Source: Candidatus Bipolaricaulota bacterium (lineage in GTDB: Bacteria; Bipolaricaulota; Bipolaricaulia; UBA7950; UBA9294). From it: a stretch of 10,211 bases of DNA. Where the stretch lies: contig JAGLYB010000052.1 of the NCBI GenBank assembly GCA_023132545.1, positions 1 through 10,211 on the forward strand, written 5' to 3'. This document shows positions 6,901 to 10,211 of this stretch, piece by piece. The translations under genes were made by a program, and so were the position numbers. Positions within the stretch are counted from its first letter, which is position 1. Each line of letters begins with the position of its first letter. The notes beneath the pieces were generated by a model. That model was given only the letters and a program-made list of their open reading frames with translations, searched no databases and was not told the DNA's origin.

Positions 6901-7901
6901 GCAGTGGCAATTGCTTCAACGACACCGCGAACTTCTGTAATCACGACGCCGCATGGGACTTCAGTGGCGATGGTTTGGGTAACCAGCTCAACCGCGCTTT
7001 CAGCCTGTGAATACGCCGACGCGGTGGCTGCTGCGTAGGCAGACGCTTGGGCGGACGCTTGCATGACGGCGAAGGCTCGGACGCTGGCACTAGCGGCTAC
7101 CTGAGCGCATGCTTCCGCTTCAGCCTTTGCACTGGCCATCGCTGCTGCTGCCGCTGTGACGCGAGCCTCGGCCATGGCCACGGCACTGGCCATGGCTTCA
7201 GCAACTGCCTCAGCATACGCAGCTACTTCGATTGCAACGGCTGCGCACGCTTCGGCGCTGGCTTTGGCTTCCGCGGCTGCAATGGCGATGGCTCTCTCCA
7301 AGACGGCCACTTCAGCCATGGCAACTACACGAGCTTCTGCTGTAGCGTCTACGGACGCCGAAGCATAGGCGGCGGCGGTCGCGCAAGTCAAAGCGAACGC
7401 ATCCGCTGAAGCTTCCGCTTTGGCGGCGGCAGTCGCACAAGCAACTGCACTCGCATTGGCGCGAGCGCGGGCATTCGCACATGCGAGAGCGAATGCTTCA
7501 GCTCTCGCTTCCGACCACGATATGGCGTCGGCAATAGCCAGTGCGCTGGCCTGTGCATTGACATTTGCCGTTGCGCAAGATTGCGCATAGGCGGCAGCGG
7601 CGGCCCTTGCCGTTTGCTCAGCCGTCTCCACCGCACTAGCGGCAGCGGCAGCGGCGCTGCTTGCTCCCTCGGCTGTCGACAACAACGTTTCCAGATCGAG
7701 TTGGCCGAATAACCCTTGCGCACTTGCTGCAATGGCCTGCGCCTCCGCAGAAGCCGCAGCAGCAGCCTGCGCGGACGATTGGGCCAAGGCCACAATATCT
7801 GACAATACGAGAGTTTCAGTCTCTGTCGCGGTTTGCGCCCACACGGTGAGCGTAGCGAGACAAAGGAGACTGAAAACGAGAAGAATCCGAGTCGTTTTCA
7901 C
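3960..7901 (-). CDS. Giant secreted Ala-X repeat protein with C-terminal Ig-like and duplicated beta domains
   Basis: Predicted protein of 1313 residues starting at a GTG (7901-7899), with AAGGAGG 5 bases upstream. Residues 1-22 are a Sec signal peptide (MKTTR, core ILLVFSLLCLATLTV, cleavage after WA). Residues about 35-899 are almost pure Ala-X alternation, with X drawn from S, E, Q, T, Y, F, I, V, D, R, K, H, N, M and C; Ala makes up at least half. The alternation shifts register at AAA runs and is interrupted by a non-repetitive segment (about 300-337) and by an SSSGEGE spot (about 610-617). Then come a Cys/Pro linker (DPECLIPICEEAGQ, CPPC, TTTPRP), an Ig-like segment (about 951-1050), a Pro-rich linker, and two related domains (about 1070-1177 and 1192-1313). 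Each of these begins C-x-x-V-S-A-V and shares TPFQL/TSFQL, a W-x-x-Y-N motif and an RxVF/RAVY end. No LPXTG or other sorting signal is visible. A surface fibre, matrix or adhesin role is plausible from composition, but the function is unknown. Confidence 0.85.
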   Translation of the reverse strand: MKTTRILLVFSLLCLATLTVWAQTATETETLVLSDIVALAQSSAQAAAAASAEAQAIAASAQGLFGQLDLETLLSTAEGASSAAAAAASAVETAEQTARAAAAAYAQSCATANVNAQASALAIADAISWSEARAEAFALACANARARANASAVACATAAAKAEASADAFALTCATAAAYASASVDATAEARVVAMAEVAVLERAIAIAAAEAKASAEACAAVAIEVAAYAEAVAEAMASAVAMAEARVTAAAAAMASAKAEAEACAQVAASASVRAFAVMQASAQASAYAAATASAYSQAESAVELVTQTIATEVPCGVVITEVRGVVEAIATAVAQADAAAKAAAQACALAQASASAQADAAASAYAHAEAEAEASAVAYAQAFAAAQAIAQASASATAEAFAVSGAIAQAQATAEAHAASIAIAAAEARAAAVAAASAIAEASASAQAEAFAIAEACALASAHADAMAVAIAGASATASASAQAIATSCAEASAVAEAMASALASAQASAEASASAASAACATAEASSSALASAYANASAKAGAEASAAALASASARAAANATSTAVTSAVAEVTTHASAAAAAAADAQAAATACAQAAATASASAESTASSSGEGEAYAQAFAAAVATTSADAFAYAQTAAFAAATAQAEAYACANAYAQAQAAALVDVQAICALVANAEAAARAAAIARADAEASAFAHVNALATAIATAEASALAAAYAEVDAQAAVAVGVNAMAAAQADAEAAAYAAATAEAGAQAAVAVGVEAIALAVADAQASAHAAAMAQATAEAEVAVAVFAAADAFADAAAFAYAAASAEASAEAYAFAAAQAFASAQASAAASAEALAIAMAEASASARAAASATARAQVAAEATADALAQAFVMASAAANAEATAQTSVDVVPQIETSIRSIIDPECLIPICEEAGQSPCPPCDGQDVPETTTPRPTGCPEPTILSWHFGEVPSGVTFNGSRSLPSHISSTLNGVPIADSFVTDEMLPPGGSIIVDTDNMMVSLSGTFESGRTYYVTTLYIDPGQCPLVELTVTVTGSGEREADTPPPSQETPQTRACMTVSAVYEVPGFLFFPATTTEISTSIVINGDSERVTPFQLCATATMQFMLMVEDYAVTSDKEQAPFSRWEKYNVFLESWEFYSESTQVFLPLEGNAAYRVVFSGESPITIVPPRQTEQQVCLDVSAVFMYQEIPTVTHYTEPRFVTEPIFAQILVDDVPYTTSFQLCDDPGTQFLLVAESEHWTIKENRLEFWKWQRYNADTETWDDILILLFGNVEPGRLSVNLHSGGLLRAVYRQAVELY
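5599..5717 (-). repeat. 96-bp tandem duplication inside the Ala-X array
   Basis: The segment beginning ACTCCCACGGCAACGGC at 5599 recurs, with few changes, at 5695 (ACTCCGACGGCAACGGC), 96 bases away. At protein level this is a 32-residue repeat in which AAVAVGVNA and AAVAVGVEA correspond. It contains the only Gly-Val patches (AVAVGV) in the array, so these mark a distinct repeat subtype. Confidence 0.6.
6139..6159 (-). repeat. (GCT)7 trinucleotide microsatellite
   Basis: Seven uninterrupted GCT units on the plus strand encode a run of seven Ala on the minus strand (within HASAAAAAAADAQ). It is the longest perfect simple repeat in the window and could change length by slippage in steps of one residue without a frameshift. 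Confidence 0.8.
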
Positions 7902-8227
7902 ATCAACCTCCTTGATGTCTTAACGGAATGCGAGCTGATGGGAAGAAGTGAGGCGGGGCCACCAAGTTCGGAGCGAAATGCAATCGACGAGAAGCACAAC
8001 GAACTTTGAAGGCATTTCTGAATCGCATGTAATCAGACACGTTTAACAAGCCAACGATGCACCGCCTAATCCCTACCAACTAGCCCCAACTGCATCACTA
8101 TCAAACACTATACACAGCAGTGGGGGAGGAAGTGACATTCTCTACGTGGAGCGGGTGGCCCGCCTCCCTGAAATCAATCCAACTGAGAAACTGGAAATCG
8201 CAGGTTTCTATTGTGACATGACTGGCC

Positions 8228-8410
8228 GGGACTCGATTTTCTCTTAACTTGGCCAGGTGGGAGTTCCGAAATCGTCCCTCAAGACCTACTGCGATGGAAA
8301 CCAGGCGCCCTTGGATGATTGCTGGCTCCAGTTCCTTCGGACCTATCTTGCCATCGAACGAGCAGCTCAAGACAGCGAATGTTGCAAGGACTTCGTTGGC
8401 TTGTGTCCTC
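8228..8410. repeat. Dispersed intergenic element, copy B
   Basis: This is the second copy of the element at 1889-2047, in the same plus-strand orientation. The core 8328-8359 is identical to 1976-2007 at 28 of 32 positions. Copy B is about 20 bases longer, with extra sequence around 8260-8290. A plus-strand frame across it joins the LRR reading frame, and a minus-strand frame is also open (to 8101), but the matching frames in copy A are interrupted and substitutions are not concentrated at third positions. Both coding readings are therefore doubtful. Confidence 0.55.
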
Positions 8411-8424
8411 TATTTCGATATTCT
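8396..8424 (+). promoter_or_regulatory. Tentative promoter for the LRR gene
   Basis: TTGGCT (8396-8401) and TATTCT (8419-8424) are 17 bases apart, each 4/6 to consensus. Initiation would be near 8431, only a few bases before the ATG pair at 8434/8437. The mRNA would then be essentially leaderless or use the ATG at 8494. It lies at the end of repeat copy B. Weak evidence. Confidence 0.22.
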
Positions 8425-8433
8425 GACTCCATC

Positions 8434-9408
8434 ATGATGAAGCAAAACAATCGATTGAGAGATATCCGTAGCGGGGCGTTGACTGGTATTAGAATGGCTC
8501 TAGTCCTTGGCGTTCTTGTTGCCATAGTCACGATCCCTGTTTCTGCCGTTGTTGTCGGCTTCCCCGACCCAGGTCTTGAGGCAGCCATCCGCGACACGAT
8601 TGGGGAACCCACTCGGGACATCCATGATACCGATTTGATTGGACTAACGTCCCTCGATGCACGCTTCCGCGGCATTCGTGATCTCGAAGGAGTTCAACAC
8701 TGTGTTGATCTTACGGAACTCAAGCTGTACGGGAACGAAATCATCGACATCAGCGCGCTATCGAGCTTGATCAACCTCACGGTCCTCTTCCTAGACAACA
8801 ACCAAATCAGCAACATCGGTGTGCTATCGAACTTAACCAACCTCAGGACGCTCATGCTGGGCAACAACGAGATTGCCGACATCGGCGCGTTATCAGGCTT
8901 GACCAACCTCACAGCCCTTTTCCTGGGCAAGAACCGGATCGTCGACATCAGCGCGTTGTCAAGTTTGACCAACCTCACGAGGCTTGATCTCGTCGATAAC
9001 AAGATCATCGACATCCGTGCTCTTTCTGGTTTAACCAACCTCACAGGGCTCGGCTTGGGTGACAATGAGATCGTCGACATCCATGCTCTTTCCGATTTGA
9101 CCAATCTCACGAAGATCTGGCTGCATGACAACCAGATTCGCGACATCCAAGCACTCGTAGACAATGCCGGGCTGAATACGGGAGATTCGGTAGACATTCG
9201 CAATAATGCCCTCGACCTCGCACCTGGCTCTCCAGGCATGCTAAACATCGAAGCTCTGCAAAGTAGAGAAGTCCTTGTTGACTTCAATCCACAAATTCTG
9301 TCCCAAACTGTAGAGTCCGATTCCAAAGCTGGCATCAATTTGTGGCTGGTAGGGGGAGTGCTGGGAGCCATCTTGGTAGCACTACTGTTGTTCGCAGACT
9401 TCTGGTAA
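8434..9408 (+). CDS. Membrane-anchored internalin-like leucine-rich-repeat protein
   Basis: Predicted protein of 324 residues from ATG 8434. The open frame extends up to a GTG at 8257, but that part overlaps a repeat element, has no ribosome binding site and would bury the signal sequence. ATG 8494 (MALVLG) is an alternative start. None has a clear Shine-Dalgarno. The signal segment MALVLGVLVAIVTIPVSA is followed by FPDPGLEAAIRDTIG, the usual cap of bacterial LRR proteins of this type. Then come a degenerate repeat and seven 22-residue LRRs (8704-9165) of the form TNLTxLxLxxNxIxDIxALSG, as in internalins. A final degenerate unit leads to a C-terminal transmembrane helix (INLWLVGGVLGAILVALLLF) ending ADFW, with no basic stop-transfer tail and no LPXTG. 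LRR domains form curved solenoids that bind proteins or glycans; the ligand is unknown. It is probably exposed outside the cell and held by the C-terminal helix. Confidence 0.85.
   Translation: MMKQNNRLRDIRSGALTGIRMALVLGVLVAIVTIPVSAVVVGFPDPGLEAAIRDTIGEPTRDIHDTDLIGLTSLDARFRGIRDLEGVQHCVDLTELKLYGNEIIDISALSSLINLTVLFLDNNQISNIGVLSNLTNLRTLMLGNNEIADIGALSGLTNLTALFLGKNRIVDISALSSLTNLTRLDLVDNKIIDIRALSGLTNLTGLGLGDNEIVDIHALSDLTNLTKIWLHDNQIRDIQALVDNAGLNTGDSVDIRNNALDLAPGSPGMLNIEALQSREVLVDFNPQILSQTVESDSKAGINLWLVGGVLGAILVALLLFADFW
8704..9165 (+). repeat. Seven 66-bp leucine-rich repeats
   Basis: Seven consecutive 22-codon units without gaps, each carrying L-x-x-L-x-L-x-x-N-x-I-x-x-I. The TNL start codons and the GACATC core (Asp-Ile) are strongly repeated in DNA. 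The identity at DNA level suggests recent expansion or ongoing homogenisation, and copy number could vary between strains. Confidence 0.9.
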
Positions 9409-9774
9409 GCCATCACGTCCTGTTGACCACTACCAACTCACTGCCCCAGCGATCGTTGAAATTCTCGCGGGAACCCGATCCATGTCCAAAGCTAGATGAC
9501 TCTATCCTCCTAATGCGAGCCGTCGTTCGATCTCCCTTTCAATCCGATGATCTACTTATCGGTAGTTACGTTCTAGGGACACATCCCATTCCCTAGCTGA
9601 GACAGCGATCCCTTGTCGTCTGCCTTTTTGATGAGGAAATGTGAACTATTGACTAGACCGGCTTATCGATGTATGGTCATCCACGACGATGCAGCAGGAA
9701 GGCGGGAACCAAAACCAAAACGAACTCGCCGGAACCTAGCTAGTGTTGTACGCGACGTTCTTAGGAGGCAGCAG
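9409..9774. other. 366-base intergenic region
   Basis: This separates the LRR stop from the peptide-binding protein start. It contains the promoter at 9649-9677 and the ribosome binding site at 9763-9768. I could not find a terminator for the LRR gene, a third copy of the dispersed element, or an RNA gene. A short open frame at 9342-9596 overlaps the LRR gene and shows no family features. Confidence 0.6.
9649..9677 (+). promoter_or_regulatory. Sigma70-like promoter for the peptide-binding protein gene
   Basis: TTGACT (9649-9654, 5/6 to consensus) and TATGGT (9672-9677, 4/6) are spaced by exactly 17 bases. Transcription would begin near 9684, leaving a leader of about 90 bases before the ATG at 9775. 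The leader has no obvious riboswitch or attenuator. Confidence 0.5.
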
Positions 9775-10211
9775 ATGATTCGCAGAATTGTGGTAATGAC
9801 CCTCGTGATGGGTCTGTGTGCAAGTGTTGCAGGATGGGCCGGACCTGCATTGAACAGTCTGGTAATCGGCGCAACTCAAGAACCCTCGAACCTCTGTCCT
9901 TGGGAAGGCTCAGCAGATACAAAAGAGAATCTGATGGGGATCTTCAACATCGGGCTCACGTACTTCGACTCGAACGGTGTCCTACAGCCGGGATTGGCCA
10001 CTGAGCTTCCTACGGAGGCAAACGGCCGCCTCGCTGTCATCAGAGATGCGGACGGGCAAGTCACTCGCCAACAGGTCGTCTGGACAATCCGCGACAATGC
10101 CTATTGGAGCGATGGTGTACCGATCACCAGCGATGACGCCATCTTCACGTTCAAGGTGCAGAACACCACGGAGATGATGGTAACGACCCGCGCTTTCTCC
10201 AATCTCATTGA
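9775..10211 (+). CDS. ABC-transporter peptide-binding protein (OppA/DppA family, SBP_bac_5), 5' part
   Basis: The first 145 codons are present; the gene runs off the right edge (the family is usually 500-600 residues). AGGAGG (9763-9768) lies 6 bases before the ATG. Residues 1-22 form a signal peptide (MIRR, core IVVMTLVMGLCASVA, cleavage after GWA) without a lipobox, so the protein would be free in the periplasm or exterior. The mature start LNSLVIGATQEPSNLCPWEG, the GVLQPGLATELP segment and VVWTIRDNAYWSDGVPITSD followed by DAIFTFK are hallmarks of cluster-C binding proteins. These deliver oligopeptides or other solutes to an ABC permease; permease genes would be expected downstream but are outside the window. 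The precise substrate cannot be told from this part. Confidence 0.93.
   Translation, partial: MIRRIVVMTLVMGLCASVAGWAGPALNSLVIGATQEPSNLCPWEGSADTKENLMGIFNIGLTYFDSNGVLQPGLATELPTEANGRLAVIRDADGQVTRQQVVWTIRDNAYWSDGVPITSDDAIFTFKVQNTTEMMVTTRAFSNLI

Larger units (their letters stand above)
5203..7799 (-). repeat. Hexanucleotide-periodic Ala-X coding array
   Basis: About 2.6 kb of coding DNA with GC at nearly every sixth position on both strands, because Ala codons (GCN) occupy every second codon. All four Ala codons are used in a mixed order (for example GCC TAT GCG CAA GCG TTT GCT), so the array is regular in protein but diverged in DNA. A few longer copies stand out. The 20-mer at 6025-6044 recurs exactly at 6745-6764, and the 18-mer at 6409-6426 recurs at 6763-6780. 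This fits an old, internally expanded array kept regular by selection on the protein, though that is inference. Confidence 0.85.
7902..8433. other. Divergent intergenic region between the Ala-X and LRR genes
   Basis: Over 500 bases separate the two divergently oriented genes. The part nearest the Ala-X gene contains only its ribosome binding site; I found no convincing promoter there (the minus-strand TTGGCT then TACATG at 17 bp is weak). The part nearest the LRR gene is occupied by copy B of the dispersed element (about 8228-8410). No RNA gene was recognised. Confidence 0.55.

Noticed and set aside
5250..7370. Long Ala-rich open frames on the plus strand, antisense to the Ala-X gene
   Set aside because: GC is its own reverse complement, so any (GCN NNN)n array automatically reads as Ala at every second codon on the opposite strand in one frame. 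These frames lack ribosome binding sites and signal peptides and are broken into pieces.
7902..8100. Minus-strand promoter for the Ala-X gene (TTGGCT, 17 bp, TACATG)
   Set aside because: The -10 matches only 3 of 6 consensus bases, not better than chance in a region of this size.
8101..8370. 89-residue minus-strand frame through repeat copy B (SFDGKIGPKELEPAIIQG)
   Set aside because: It looks protein-like and partly aligns with YEFDDKIDPKGLDPQ in copy A, but differences fall at all codon positions, the start would be TTG without a ribosome binding site, and the copy A frame soon ends. Kept as part of the repeat.

Overview
The window looks like an accessory stretch of a free-living bacterial chromosome. 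Strong AGGAGG-type ribosome binding sites, standard Sec signal peptides and sigma70-like promoters point to Bacteria. GC content looks moderate, rising in the alanine-rich gene. No gene fixes the phylum. The combination of a CGDGxC...CPxDC motif, internalin-like repeats and an OppA/DppA-type binding protein recalls uncultured thermophilic or candidate-phylum bacteria, but that is only an impression.

Layout. A possible C-terminal gene end (3-83) is followed by a small DUF4234-type membrane protein (185-484, +) with its own promoter and a downstream stem-loop. A gap of about 360 bases holds a small secreted-peptide ORF (634-744, +). Three genes then lie on the minus strand, listed here in transcription order. 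First is a 1313-residue secreted protein whose first 900 residues are an Ala-X alternating low-complexity array (7901-3960), ended by a clear Rho-independent terminator (3910-3933). Second is a secreted or membrane-anchored protein with a Cys-rich motif, a CBM-like domain and a polysaccharide-deacetylase-like domain (3773-2076). Third is an MscS mechanosensitive channel (1648-842). On the plus strand follow a membrane-anchored leucine-rich-repeat protein (8434-9408) and the start of an ABC-transporter peptide-binding protein (9775 to the right edge).

Two intergenic gaps, 1889-2047 and 8228-8410, carry diverged copies of one element of about 160-180 bp with no sign of codon-level conservation. 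It looks like a dispersed non-coding repeat, and its second copy underlies the unreliable N-terminal extension of the LRR reading frame.

Functional reading: three neighbouring genes encode large exported proteins (Ala-X array protein, CBM/deacetylase-like enzyme, LRR protein), so the region appears devoted to the cell surface or extracellular matrix. The Ala-X protein is the most unusual object. Its composition resembles silk-like or other fibre-forming proteins, but its function is unknown and no claim beyond resemblance is made. MscS, DUF4234 and the peptide-binding protein are ordinary envelope functions with no visible operon link to it.
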